From assembly GCA_021324155.1 (NCBI GenBank), contig JAJPJQ010000010.1, positions 62,001 through 126,000 on the forward strand: 64,000 nt of DNA, written 5' to 3'. Origin of the DNA: Pseudomonadota bacterium. GTDB taxonomy: Bacteria > Desulfobacterota > Binatia > UBA9968. The position numbers and the translations under genes were made by a program. Below, piece by piece: positions 42,708 to 51,641 of this stretch. How positions within the stretch are numbered: position 1 is the first letter of the stretch; each line of letters starts with the position of its first letter. The notes under the pieces were generated by a model. That model ran no database searches and was not told the DNA's origin. It worked only from the letters and a program-made list of their open reading frames with translations.

Positions 42708-43479
42708 GACGGCCCTCCTCTGCGTTAATGATGACTTCCTTGGCGAGCGCGAGATAATTCTGCGCCCCGCTCGAGTTGACGTCGTAGAGCAGCGCGGGCT
42801 TTCCGTGGCTCGGGCTCTCGCTCAAGCGCACGTTGCGCGCGATCACGGTGTGAAACAGCAATTCGGGAAAATGCGCGCGGATCTCGTCCGCCACCTGGTG
42901 CGCGAGATTGTTCCGGACATCGAACATCGTGAGCAATATGCCTTCGAGATGCAGCCCGGGGTTGAGCTGGCGCTGGACGAGCTTGATCGTCTCGAGCAGC
43001 GACGTGAGCCCTTCGAGCGCATAATATTCGCATTGCAGCGGCACGAGGACGGAATCGGCCGCGGTGAGCGCGTTGAGCGTGAGCAGGCCGAGCGACGGCG
43101 GGCAGTCGAGCAATACGAAATCGAATTTTTCCTCGACGCCGCGCAGGACGTCCTTGAGACGCGATTCGCGCTTCTGGAAGGCGACGAGCTCGATCTCGGC
43201 GCCGGTGAGATCGCGGGTCGACGGCGCGACGAAAAGAAACGGCAGCTCCGACTGGCGCAGGACGTCGGCGAGCGCCGTCTCGCCGATGAGCGCATGATAG
43301 AGGCTCTTGCCGCCGCCTCCGCGCTCGAAGCCCAGACCCGTGGTCGCGTTGCCCTGCGGGTCGATGTCGATCAACAGCGTGCGCTTTTCGGCCACCGCCA
43401 GCGAGGCTGCCAGATTAACCGAGGTCGTTGTCTTGCCGACGCCGCCCTTCTGATTAGCGACGGCGATGATATTAGCCAT
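42685..43479 (-). CDS. parA: Chromosome partitioning ATPase ParA
   Basis: 264-aa deviant Walker ATPase (KGGVGKTT at 11-18; LLIDIDPQGN; FVLLDCPPSLGLL) that moves ParB-parS complexes. No N-terminal HTH, so it is the chromosomal Soj type. It directly precedes parB, and mnmG lies upstream with only a parS-bearing gap between them. Confidence 0.97.
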   Translation of the reverse strand: MANIIAVANQKGGVGKTTTSVNLAASLAVAEKRTLLIDIDPQGNATTGLGFERGGGGKSLYHALIGETALADVLRQSELPFLFVAPSTRDLTGAEIELVAFQKRESRLKDVLRGVEEKFDFVLLDCPPSLGLLTLNALTAADSVLVPLQCEYYALEGLTSLLETIKLVQRQLNPGLHLEGILLTMFDVRNNLAHQVADEIRAHFPELLFHTVIARNVRLSESPSHGKPALLYDVNSSGAQNYLALAKEVIINAEEGRRAEKGVG

Positions 43480-43559
43480 TTACAAGCAAAATCAGCTATT
43501 TGCGATTAGTCAAAAGACCGCCAAGCTTTATCACAGGGTAGGAAAATTTGGAAGAAAAA

Positions 43560-43575
43560 AGTTTCACGTGAAACC
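43560..43575. promoter_or_regulatory. parS: parS site (14 of 16 match)
   Basis: The core GTTTCACGTGAAAC is perfect; only the two outermost bases differ from the consensus palindrome. It lies in the gap between mnmG and parA. Confidence 0.93.
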
Positions 43576-43592
43576 GTCTTAATGAGACCGCG

Positions 43593-45470
43593 CTAGGAGG
43601 CGGATGCTTGTTTTCTTTTGTGCAGATAAACCGACAGCAGCGAGATCGCTGCGGGCGTGATGCCGGCGATGCGCGAGGCCTGCCCCAGTGAGCGCGGGCG
43701 GATGCGCGCGAGCTTCTCCCGCGCCTCGCGCGAAAGCCCGGTGACGGCGGCGTAGTCGAGGTCTTCCGGCAATCGCATCGACTCGAAGTTCTTCGCGCGC
43801 TTGACGGCTTCGAGCTGGCGATCGATGTAGCCGGCGTACTTGATTTCGACCTCCGCCTGAAGCGCGATGTCCAGGGGTGTATCTTTGAGACTGGGCGCGA
43901 ATTGGCGCAGCTCGGCGAAGCCGATCTCCGGCCGCTTGAGCAATTGCGCGAGCGTCGTTCCGCTTCGAATCGGGGCGGTGCACAGCGCTTCGATCTTGCC
44001 GCTCGCTTCATCTGGACTTACCGCGGTCTGCTCTAATAGCCTAAGCAAAGCCGCGACCCCGTCGCGTTTGCGCTCCAAGCGCGCATAGGCTTTCTCACCG
44101 ACCGCGCCGATCTTATGGCCGATCTCGGTGAGGCGTAGGTCGGCGTTGTCCTCGCGCAGGAGCAAGCGATATTCGGCCCTGGAAGTGAACATCCGATAGG
44201 GCTCGCCGTCAGTGCCCTTGGTTACCAAATCATCAATTAATACACCTATGTATGCCTCATCGCGCTTGAATATCAGCGGCTCCTCGCCGCGCAGGCTGAG
44301 CGCCGCGTTGAGCCCCGCCATGAGCCCTTGCGCCGCCGCCTCTTCGTAGCCGGTCGTGCCGTTGATCTGCCCGGCGTGATAGAGATTTTTTATGGCCTTG
44401 GTCTCGAGCGACGGGTAGAGCTGTGTCGGCTCGGCGTAGTCGTACTCGATCGCATAGCCCGGGCGCATGATCTCCGCGCGCTCGAGCCCCTCGATCGAAT
44501 GCACCATCGCGATCTGCGCGTCGAGCGGCAGGCTGGTGGATAAGCCGTTGGGATAGATCTCGACGGTGTCGAGCCCTTCTGGCTCGAGGAAAATCTGATG
44601 GCGCTCCTTATCGGCGAAGCGCACGATCTTATCCTCGATCGATGGGCAATAGCGCGGCCCGCGGCTGTGGATGATCCCGGAATAAATCGGCGAGCGGTGC
44701 AGCGAAGCGCGGATCGCCTCGTGCGTTTTGTGATTGGTGTACGTGATGTGACACGGCACCTGCTTCTGCGCGATCTTCTCGGTCGCGAACGAGAACGGCG
44801 CGGGCGGATCGTCGCCGTGCTGGACCTGGAGCCGCTCAAAGTCGATCGTGCGCGCGTCGAGACGCGGGCATGTGCCCGTCTTTAAGCGCCCGATCTTGAA
44901 GCCCAGCTCGATCAGCGAGGCGCTGAGGCCCTGGGCGGCGAAGTCGCCGGCCCGGCCGGCGGAATAGTTCTTGTCGCCCACGTGGATGAGCCCGCGGAGA
45001 AACGTCCCGGTCGTGAGAATCACCTTGCGGCCGCGGAAAACCTCGCCGATTTGAGTTTCCAAGGCTGAGACCACACTTCCATCGACGATAAGCCGCTCAA
45101 CGCTCGCCTGGCGCAGCGTCAAATTCTCTGTATTCTCCAGCACGCGCTTCATGCGTTGCCGGTAGAGCGCCTTATCCGCCTGCGCGCGCGAGGCGCGCAC
45201 CGCCGGCCCCTTCTTCGTATTCAGCATCCTGAACTGGATGCCGGTCTCGTCGATCGCTTTCGCCATCTCGCCGCCGAGCGCGTCAATCTCTTTGACCAGA
45301 TGCCCCTTGCCGATGCCGCCGATGGCAGGATTGCAGGACATCTGGCCGATATGGTCGAGGTTCAGCGTCAGCATGAGCGTCGAACAGCCCATGCGCGCGC
45401 TGGCGAGCGCGGCTTCGATGCCGGCGTGGCCCGCGCCGACGACGATAATGTCGTAGATCTTTTCAGTCAT
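43593..45470 (-). CDS. mnmG: tRNA uridine-5-carboxymethylaminomethyl modification enzyme
   Basis: 625-aa FAD enzyme working with MnmE on the wobble uridine (U34) of certain tRNAs. The FAD Rossmann motif VGAGHAGIEAALASARMG is at the N-terminus. GFNGxTGYEEAAAQGLMAG-type sequence appears as GTTGYEEAAAQGLMAG, and CNPAIGGIGKGHLVKE is conserved. Normal length. A perfect parS abuts its start codon. The usual downstream neighbour rsmG (gidB) is absent; parA follows instead. Confidence 0.97.
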   Translation of the reverse strand: MTEKIYDIIVVGAGHAGIEAALASARMGCSTLMLTLNLDHIGQMSCNPAIGGIGKGHLVKEIDALGGEMAKAIDETGIQFRMLNTKKGPAVRASRAQADKALYRQRMKRVLENTENLTLRQASVERLIVDGSVVSALETQIGEVFRGRKVILTTGTFLRGLIHVGDKNYSAGRAGDFAAQGLSASLIELGFKIGRLKTGTCPRLDARTIDFERLQVQHGDDPPAPFSFATEKIAQKQVPCHITYTNHKTHEAIRASLHRSPIYSGIIHSRGPRYCPSIEDKIVRFADKERHQIFLEPEGLDTVEIYPNGLSTSLPLDAQIAMVHSIEGLERAEIMRPGYAIEYDYAEPTQLYPSLETKAIKNLYHAGQINGTTGYEEAAAQGLMAGLNAALSLRGEEPLIFKRDEAYIGVLIDDLVTKGTDGEPYRMFTSRAEYRLLLREDNADLRLTEIGHKIGAVGEKAYARLERKRDGVAALLRLLEQTAVSPDEASGKIEALCTAPIRSGTTLAQLLKRPEIGFAELRQFAPSLKDTPLDIALQAEVEIKYAGYIDRQLEAVKRAKNFESMRLPEDLDYAAVTGLSREAREKLARIRPRSLGQASRIAGITPAAISLLSVYLHKRKQASAS

Positions 45471-45485
45471 GTTTCACGTGAAACA
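45470..45485. promoter_or_regulatory. parS: parS site (perfect 16-mer)
   Basis: TGTTTCACGTGAAACA, an exact consensus parS palindrome. Its left base is the first base of the mnmG start codon. Confidence 0.97.
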
Positions 45486-45567
45486 GTTGGGTGGACAAAG
45501 TAGAGATACAGGCAGAAAATCTTTCGCCGCCTTTTCTCTGCTCTGTATCAATTGTATGTGTATTCTA

Positions 45568-46944
45568 TTATTTTCCAATGCAGAACTTAGTAAAAATATG
45601 TTCTAAAATTGACTCATTGTTGACCGCCCCCACGATCTCTTCGAGACCTTCTTTCGCATGCAGGAGCTCGATTCCGACGAGTTCCGGCGATATGCCCTGC
45701 TCGATTCCCGCCGCCGCGGCCGTCAGAGCTTCGGCGCTTCTTTCCAGTGCCGCCTTGTGCCGGACGTTGGTCAAGATGATTTGCGGTTCCGTCGGCGCGG
45801 CGAGCAGAAGATCGCGCAATGCCGCTTTCAGCGCGTCGAGGCCGGCACCGCTTTTAGCCGATATCGAGACGATCGCCTTATCCGGCGCGACTTCCGCCAG
45901 CCACGAGCGGTCGACCCGCTCGGGCAGATCGTTCTTATTCAGCACCAGCAGACCCTTTTTGCCGCGCACGGCGCGCATCAGCGCCTCGTCTTCCCGCGCG
46001 TGCGGCTCGGAAGCGTCGAGCACGACGAGGGCGGCGTCGGCGGCGTCGAGGTGCCTGCGCGTGAAATCGATGCCGGCGCGCTCGATCGGATTATCCGTAT
46101 CGCGGATCCCCGCCGTATCCCAGAGCGCGACGGGCAGACCGCCGAGTTTGACGCTCTCCTCGATCACGTCGCGCGTCGTGCCGGGCACGGGCGTCACGAT
46201 CACGCGCTCGGCGCCGAGCAGCGCGTTCAACAGGCTCGATTTACCGACGTTCGGCCGCCCGGCGATGCAAACGCGCGCGCCCTCGCGATGGAGCCGCCCC
46301 CATTCGTAGCTCGCGAGGATGCCGGCGATGCGATTTTTAAGAGCGTCGACCTTCGCGAGCAAATTCTGCTGCGGCAGGTGATCGATCTCCTCCTCGGAAA
46401 AGTCGATCGCCGCCTCGACCTCGGCGAGAATATCGAGCAACTCCTCCCGCAGCGTCGCGACCCACTGCGACAGCCCGCCGTGCATCTGCTCGAGCGCGAG
46501 CCGCATGCCGGTCTCGGTCCGCGCCTGCGTCAGATCGAGCACGGCTTCCGCCTGCGCGAGGTCGATGCGGCCGTTTAAAAACGCCCGCTTGGTGAATTCG
46601 CCTGGCTCGGCCTGGCGCGCGCCGCGCGCCAGCGCCAACTCGAGCACGCGGCGCGTGACGAGCTGCCCGCCGTGGCAGTGAAACTCAATGACGTCCTCGC
46701 CGGTATAGCTCTTAGGCCGGCGCATGAGCACGGCGAGACATTCGTCGACGCGCGCGCCGTTCCGTGGATCTTTAAGCGATCCGCGATGCAGCGTGTGCGA
46801 GCGCAGCGCGCCGTTCTTCCCCCCGGCGCGAAAAAAAATTTCTTTCGCGATGCGCTCGGCGTCGGGGCCGGACAGCCGCACGATCGCGACTCCGCCTTCG
46901 CCCGGCGGCGTGGCGACCGCGGCGATGGTATCTTCGCGGTACAT
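45568..46944 (-). CDS. mnmE: tRNA modification GTPase MnmE
   Basis: 458-aa GTPase partner of MnmG. The N-terminal folate-binding domain reads YREDTIAAVATPPGEGGVAIVRLSG (in part), the inserted G domain has GRPNVGKSS (G1), DTAGIR (G3) and NKNDLP (G4), and the C-terminus ends FCIGK, the catalytic cysteine motif. The frame extends to a TTG at 46986 but ATG 46944 gives the standard start. First gene of the mnmE-mnmG-parA-parB block. Confidence 0.96.
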   Translation of the reverse strand: MYREDTIAAVATPPGEGGVAIVRLSGPDAERIAKEIFFRAGGKNGALRSHTLHRGSLKDPRNGARVDECLAVLMRRPKSYTGEDVIEFHCHGGQLVTRRVLELALARGARQAEPGEFTKRAFLNGRIDLAQAEAVLDLTQARTETGMRLALEQMHGGLSQWVATLREELLDILAEVEAAIDFSEEEIDHLPQQNLLAKVDALKNRIAGILASYEWGRLHREGARVCIAGRPNVGKSSLLNALLGAERVIVTPVPGTTRDVIEESVKLGGLPVALWDTAGIRDTDNPIERAGIDFTRRHLDAADAALVVLDASEPHAREDEALMRAVRGKKGLLVLNKNDLPERVDRSWLAEVAPDKAIVSISAKSGAGLDALKAALRDLLLAAPTEPQIILTNVRHKAALERSAEALTAAAAGIEQGISPELVGIELLHAKEGLEEIVGAVNNESILEHIFTKFCIGK

Positions 46945-46978
46945 GGAAAACCCGAAACATCTTATCAAGTCGGGAATT

Positions 46979-47402
46979 GAAGACAACGGCGCGAATACGG
47001 GGCACGGCGTGCCGTGCCCTTACATGACATCGGAAATGAAACAAAATTTCGTTACCCCGAAAGCATGCCCTGAGCTGAGTCGAGGGCTGAGGTTCAGCGT
47101 CCGAAAAAAAGACTGGATTTCCTTTTTCGAGGGAACGACTCGGAAGCGAGTACGATTTTATAGGGGCACGGCGTGCCGTGCCCCTTAGCTTACAGATATG
47201 AAAAAGAGCGCTTCGACAAAGCTCGCCCTGAGCCCCTCGAAGGCTCAGCACGAACGGCAATAAAATTCGTTATCGAATTAACAATTCCGTTCGTTCAAGG
47301 GCTCGCTTACCCCTCCCTGGAAAGGAGAGAAATAACATAGTTCGTCACATGATGTGCCATGCTGTTGGTTCCGCTGTGATTTACATGTGTATGTGTATTT
47401 TC
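46979..47402. repeat. Repeat module A beside the TMTC-like gene (no gene in 46945-47402)
   Basis: Starts GAAGACAACGGCGCGAATAC and includes a GGGGCACGGC/GCCGTGCCCC palindrome (46999-47019), AAACAAAATTTCGTTACCCC (about 47040-47058), a second GGGGCACGGC palindrome (47163-47184), and CTCGAAGGCTCAGCACGAAC (about 47237-47256). Most units recur in the same order in module B (49332-49515); here about 150 bases are inserted midway. No gene is seen. The stretch 47300-47402 is AT-richer without a recognised signal. Confidence 0.75.
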
Positions 47403-49250
47403 TCACCGCCTCATTATCTTCAGGGCTTCCTCATACTGTCTCATCGCCTCTTCTTTTCTTCCCTGCGCCGCGAGGGCGCGGGCGAGCTGCTCGTGGATCT
47501 CGGCGACATCGGGCTGGAGGTGCAATGCTCGTTTGAAATAATCCTCGGCCTCTTTTGGCCGGCCTTGCTGAAGCATCACTTGGCCTATGTTGAAATAAGC
47601 CTTGGCATAGCCGGGGTCGATCCGCAGCGCCTCGTTGAAGTGGACGACGGCTTGCGGGATGTCGCCGCGGCGGGCGAGCAGGAGGCCCAGATTGTTGTGG
47701 CTGCCGGCGTCTTTCGGATCGGCCTTGAGAGCTTCCCGATATTCGTCGATCGCCTCGTCGATTTTTCCTTGCCGCGCGAGCAGACGCGCCAAATTATAGC
47801 GCGCCTCGGCGTACGCCGGATCGCGCGCGATCGCGGCGCGATACTCAGTCATCGCGCCATCGAAATCGCGCTCGGCTTCGAGGACGTTCCCCAGGTTGTA
47901 GCGTGCGATGCTCGATTCGGGAGTGATCGCGATCGTATGTCTCCACAGCGTTCCTGAATCCTGCCAAATAAAGGTCTGCTGCCAGGTCTTAAGACCGACG
48001 ATCAGCAGCAGTACCGAGCCGGAGACGAAGATTAAGTAAGGTTTGTGAATTTTTAGAATAAGCTTGTCGCAGTAAGCTCCGGCAACAAGCGCCCATGCCA
48101 GGCACGAGAGATAACTGTATCTATCGGCGACGAATTGAACGCCGCTCTGAGCTAAACCTGAGACAGGCGCCAGAAGCGCCAGATAGCATAACCATGCGGC
48201 GAAAAGGCCGGCGGCTCTTTTCCTCATCGCAAAAAGAATAGCGGTGATCGCAGCGAGCGCCATGCCACACATTGTAAATACCCAAATCCAACCGCCGGAC
48301 TGAAAGGGTACTTGATACAACGGCGATAGGTGGAACGGCGCGATCGTCTTCGAGATATAAAACATCGCAGAGTACATGGCCTGTCCGAAGCGCCGACCGA
48401 TACTGTATGCACTGACAGAAACGTACGCGCCGGCTTGTTTTTGTGCTGTTAACGCGACGGCACCGGCGATCAGGCCGAGGATTAAAAACGGTAGTTTTTC
48501 CAGCCAGACGGCACGATCACGGCGCGCGAGCCACTGCGACGTGGAAGACTGCAATCTTCGCAGCGGATAAACGTCCAGCACAACGAGAACGAAAACCAAT
48601 GTCATGCCGCTCGCCTTGGAAAGCAGCGACAGGGCGTAAAGAAATACCGACCCGATTATTTCCCGGCGTCTAGCTGCTCCGCCTTCCGTTGCGCGCAGAT
48701 AAAGTAAAATCGAAGCGAATAACAATACTCCGGAGAGCACGTCGCGGCGCTCCGTTATCCAAGCGACGGACTCGACCCGGAGCGGATGAATCGCGAAGAA
48801 GAGAGCGGCGAACGCCGCGCTCCAGGGAGAAGCAGCAGGATCGGGTCTAACAGACGATAGCCGCAGCAGACGTCGGCACACAAAGTAAAAAATAACCGAG
48901 CCGACCGCATGCAGCAGGAGATTCGTTAAATGATAGCCGAAGGGATTTAGCCCCCAGATCGAATAATCGATGCCCAATGTCAGCCAGCTGAGCGGCTGGT
49001 AGTGGCCTAGATGAAATGTCGTGAACATCCACATGATTTGATTCCAACCTAGGCCTCGATAGTTGGGATTTAGTAGGAAATTTTGCTCGTCGTCCCAATT
49101 GACGAAATTGTTTTGTAGCGCGGGGAGAAAAACTACAAAGGTAACCGCAGCGATTATGGCGGGGATTAGCAGTCTAATGCACGATCCGGCTGGAATCGGA
49201 TGGCTGACGGGCGACTTATCTTGCGCGGCTTTTTTACCTGCGGCTTTCAC
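47403..49250 (-). CDS. Polytopic membrane protein with C-terminal TPRs (TMTC-like)
   Basis: 615-aa protein: about 11-12 membrane helices (residues 25-430), then five TPR units (about 445-610: SSIARYNLGNVLEAERDFDGA-type). The first external loop contains FVNWDDEQNFLLNPNYRG, and HPLRVESVAWITERRDVLS follows helix 3. Both are hallmarks of the TMTC/GT-C-like family, related to O-mannosyltransferases. A glycosyl transfer role on periplasmic proteins is plausible, not shown. The start is GTG with no clear ribosome site. It is flanked by directly repeated modules A and B. Confidence 0.83.
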   Translation of the reverse strand: MKAAGKKAAQDKSPVSHPIPAGSCIRLLIPAIIAAVTFVVFLPALQNNFVNWDDEQNFLLNPNYRGLGWNQIMWMFTTFHLGHYQPLSWLTLGIDYSIWGLNPFGYHLTNLLLHAVGSVIFYFVCRRLLRLSSVRPDPAASPWSAAFAALFFAIHPLRVESVAWITERRDVLSGVLLFASILLYLRATEGGAARRREIIGSVFLYALSLLSKASGMTLVFVLVVLDVYPLRRLQSSTSQWLARRDRAVWLEKLPFLILGLIAGAVALTAQKQAGAYVSVSAYSIGRRFGQAMYSAMFYISKTIAPFHLSPLYQVPFQSGGWIWVFTMCGMALAAITAILFAMRKRAAGLFAAWLCYLALLAPVSGLAQSGVQFVADRYSYLSCLAWALVAGAYCDKLILKIHKPYLIFVSGSVLLLIVGLKTWQQTFIWQDSGTLWRHTIAITPESSIARYNLGNVLEAERDFDGAMTEYRAAIARDPAYAEARYNLARLLARQGKIDEAIDEYREALKADPKDAGSHNNLGLLLARRGDIPQAVVHFNEALRIDPGYAKAYFNIGQVMLQQGRPKEAEDYFKRALHLQPDVAEIHEQLARALAAQGRKEEAMRQYEEALKIMRR

Positions 49251-49331
49251 GAGCAGATAGAAAGCTGAAGCTACTATAAATTGGGAGCGTCAGACAACCC
49301 GCGGCTCTTTCGAGGATGCCGGTGGCTTGGA

Positions 49332-49515
49332 GAAGACAACGGCGCGAATACGGGTCACGGCACGCCGTGTCCTTACCTTACATGACATCGGATGGCGATG
49401 CGGGAAATGAAACAAAATTTCGTTACCCCGAAAGCCCGCCCCGAGCCTCCTCGAAGGCTCAGCACGAACGGCAATAAACTTCGTTATAGAATTGACAATT
49501 CCATTCGCCCTGAGC
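49332..49515. repeat. Repeat module B beside the TMTC-like gene
   Basis: Direct copy of module A: GAAGACAACGGCGCGAATAC, a diverged GGTCACGGCACGCCGTGTCC palindrome, AAACAAAATTTCGTTACCCC, CTCGAAGGCTCAGCACGAAC, then ATTGACAATTCCATTCG. It lies about 2.35 kb from module A in the same orientation. The whole gap 49251-49704 holds no gene. Confidence 0.75.
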
Positions 49516-49649
49516 ATGTCGAGGGCTCTGTGACCATTCTTTATCGCCCAGGAAAACGCTGCCTGCTTTACCCCCTCATTAGAAATGAGGGGAGCACAAG
49601 GACAGGAGGGGAATAGAGGGAGGCGAATTTCTCGATGGGACGTAGGTAT

Positions 49650-49675
49650 CCCCTGGGGCCTCTCGGCCCCAGGGG
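49650..49675. terminator. Strong hairpin downstream of the secreted protein gene
   Basis: 11-bp perfect arms CCCCTGGGGCC / GGCCCCAGGGG around a TCTC loop. It lies 30 bases beyond the stop of the gene at 49705. No T-tract follows on the minus strand, so it is only a possible terminator or processing signal. Confidence 0.5.
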
Positions 49676-49704
49676 TCGGGCTAACTTACTCCGTCGATCG
49701 GGAG

Positions 49705-50124
49705 TTATCTGGTAGCGGCGGTATCGATTTCGCGATGCTGGGTGACGGAGCCGAACTGATCGACCGTAAGGATGCGCATCGAACCCTTGGCGTTTTTCGC
49801 CTCGAAAGAATATGCGACCGAAGTGTAGGCGTCGCCGTCCTTGTTATAACACATCGTGTTATAGCCGCCCGTTAGAACAGGCCCCCGAGCCTTGCCCGAA
49901 CCAGCGACCGGCTGAATGACTTTATATCCGCCCTTGAGGTTTTGGTCGGCGTACTTCTGCGCCAAGCTCAGCGCTTCGGTCTCGGTTATTTTGTGTCCCG
50001 CAACATTCGCCGGCGGACAGCTTATTCCCGCTACCTGTTTGCTTTGCGCCGATGCCACACCGGACAGCGCGAAGAACACCGCTGCGACGACGACCGGCGA
50101 TAACGCTATAATTAATTTTTTCAT
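49705..50124 (-). CDS. Small secreted protein of unknown function
   Basis: 139-aa protein with a clear signal peptide (MKKLIIALSPVVVAAVFFALS, in part, cleaved near SAQS). The mature part has two cysteines (ISCPP; YNTMCYN) that could pair, and ends in a beta-rich segment (SVAYSFEAKNAKGSMRILTVDQFGSVTQHREI). ATG 50124 is chosen because GAGGAG lies 10 bases upstream; a frame from 50139 adds 5 residues. No family recognised. Confidence 0.75.
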   Translation of the reverse strand: MKKLIIALSPVVVAAVFFALSGVASAQSKQVAGISCPPANVAGHKITETEALSLAQKYADQNLKGGYKVIQPVAGSGKARGPVLTGGYNTMCYNKDGDAYTSVAYSFEAKNAKGSMRILTVDQFGSVTQHREIDTAATR

Positions 50125-50659
50125 TTCTTTTCTCCTCATAAAATTTTTTATATTCCGTTCACGTCATCTCTGCCCATCCCGGTGCCGCAATTTACGAACT
50201 GTCATTGAATCTCGGCGGACCTCTTTTTAGCGTCGCTGTATAGGTACTTTTATCGGCAGGGCCTGTGCTCCTTAATCTTTTTGGCAGCGCAGCCGCGGCG
50301 GTGCCAGCCGTATCCTGGCGTAACCGGCGCAGCTGCCGCTCAAGGCGGTCTCGTTCTGCTTGCCTGGAAGCCAATTCGCTATCCGTACATCTAAAGTCTT
50401 AGACTAAGGTCGTAGATTACGGTCATATTAGGTCGTTCCTGGGTAGAAAGTCTTAGTACGTAAATCAGCCTCCGTCAAGTGGTCATCCGAAATTAATTTT
50501 CAACGAGCAGAAGGTGGTGCCGGGGGTCGGCCGAGGGGGGACGGATGGTTTCGACGGAAAAAAGCTACCTCCGCTAACCCCCCTTATTAAGGAGGGGAAT
50601 AAGAGCAAGACACTGCTGCGAGTCCGATCCTCTCCTTACGAAGGAGGGGAAGGGGGAGG
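50125..50659. other. 535-base region without a supported gene
   Basis: Contains a palindrome CTTAGACTAAG (50398-50408) and nearby AAGTCTTAG words, then GC-poor repeats with CCCCCCTTATTAAGGAGGGG (about 50577-50597) and a second pair near 50633-50658. A 60-codon TTG-started frame (50374-50192, minus; ERDRLERQLRRLRQD) is Arg-rich and unsupported. Confidence 0.5.
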
Positions 50660-51640
50660 TCACCGACCGTACAATTTCTTCACGAACCCGCTTTGTTCGA
50701 TCTCACGCAGCAGCGACGGGTCGATGAAGTCGTTGGGATTCAGGCCCTTAGCCTGCGCGCGGCTTTTGGCGAGCTGGTCGATGATGATCTGAATCCCTTC
50801 GGGGTTGGGATAGGGCACCTCGCGGATCAGGCGCTTGGAATATTCCTCGTAGGCGGTGTTCATGATCGACACGTCGTCGAGGCGCGCGACCTTCTGCATC
50901 GTCTTGAGGCTCAACTCCTTGTTCGTCTTGAAGATGTAAATGCCTTCGAGATACGCCTTCAAAAATTTGATCGTCGCGTCGCGGTGCTCGCGCACGAAGC
51001 TCTTGCGCGAGCCGAGGCCGTGCAGCGTATAGGTCACGCCGAGATTGCTGAGATCGTAGAGTAGGTGGCCGCCCGCCTTTATCGCGAGTGTCGCGAACGG
51101 CTCGGAGATCACTGCCGCGTCGATCGCTTTTCCCTGGAGTGACGCGGCCAGCTCCGGCTCGCCGCCGATCTGGAGGATCGCCACGTCGCGGTCCGGCACG
51201 AGCCCCCAGCGCTCGAGCGCGTAGCGGATGGAGAAATCGCTCGCGCCGCCGAGCCGCGAGATGCCGACGCGCTTGCCCTTGAGCTGCGCGACCTCGCGTA
51301 GGTCGGGGGTCGAGACGATCTTGAACGTGAAGGTATTCAGCGTCGAGGTAAGGCCGACGAAGTCGGCGCCCGACATGTTCGCATTGATGTTGGCAACGCC
51401 GCCGCTGGTGAGAAAATGGATCTCGCCGGCGAGCGCTGCCTGCACGGCGCGCGAGCTGACGGGGACGTAGAGCATGTCGAGGTTGAGGCCCTGCTTTTTC
51501 CCCAAATTCAGCTCTTTCATGAGATAGAGCGGCGTCATCTGGATCGCGATCGAGGTGTAGGCGGCACGGATGCGCGCCGGCTCCTGCGCGGCGGCGGGCA
51601 GGGCGATGAGCAGCGCGATAACGATAAATAATTTTTTCAT
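50660..51640 (-). CDS. NMT1/TauA-like substrate-binding protein
   Basis: 326-aa periplasmic protein with a short signal peptide ending AAAQE. It has features like TauA/NMT1: TSIAIQMTPLYLMKELNLGKK, LTSGGVANINANMSG and LKGKRVGISRLGGASD. It is the last gene of the cupin/binding protein/enolase operon, starting 1 base after the enolase-superfamily stop. No transporter subunits are in the operon. The ligand may be the enzyme's substrate, as an inference. Confidence 0.9.
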   Translation of the reverse strand: MKKLFIVIALLIALPAAAQEPARIRAAYTSIAIQMTPLYLMKELNLGKKQGLNLDMLYVPVSSRAVQAALAGEIHFLTSGGVANINANMSGADFVGLTSTLNTFTFKIVSTPDLREVAQLKGKRVGISRLGGASDFSIRYALERWGLVPDRDVAILQIGGEPELAASLQGKAIDAAVISEPFATLAIKAGGHLLYDLSNLGVTYTLHGLGSRKSFVREHRDATIKFLKAYLEGIYIFKTNKELSLKTMQKVARLDDVSIMNTAYEEYSKRLIREVPYPNPEGIQIIIDQLAKSRAQAKGLNPNDFIDPSLLREIEQSGFVKKLYGR

Positions 51641-51641
51641 C

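Noticed and set aside
43496-44011. Possible rsmG in the mnmG-parA gap
   Set aside because: The frame is an Arg/Ser-rich shadow inside mnmG, and the true gap of 113 bases is too small for rsmG.
46979-47260. Repeats at 46979-47260 considered as a CRISPR array
   Set aside because: Units are unequal, palindromic and unevenly spaced, and no cas gene is present.
50192-50374. 60-codon TTG-started minus frame with a coiled-coil-like start
   Set aside because: No ribosome-binding site, no family, and it lies among short palindromes; not enough support.
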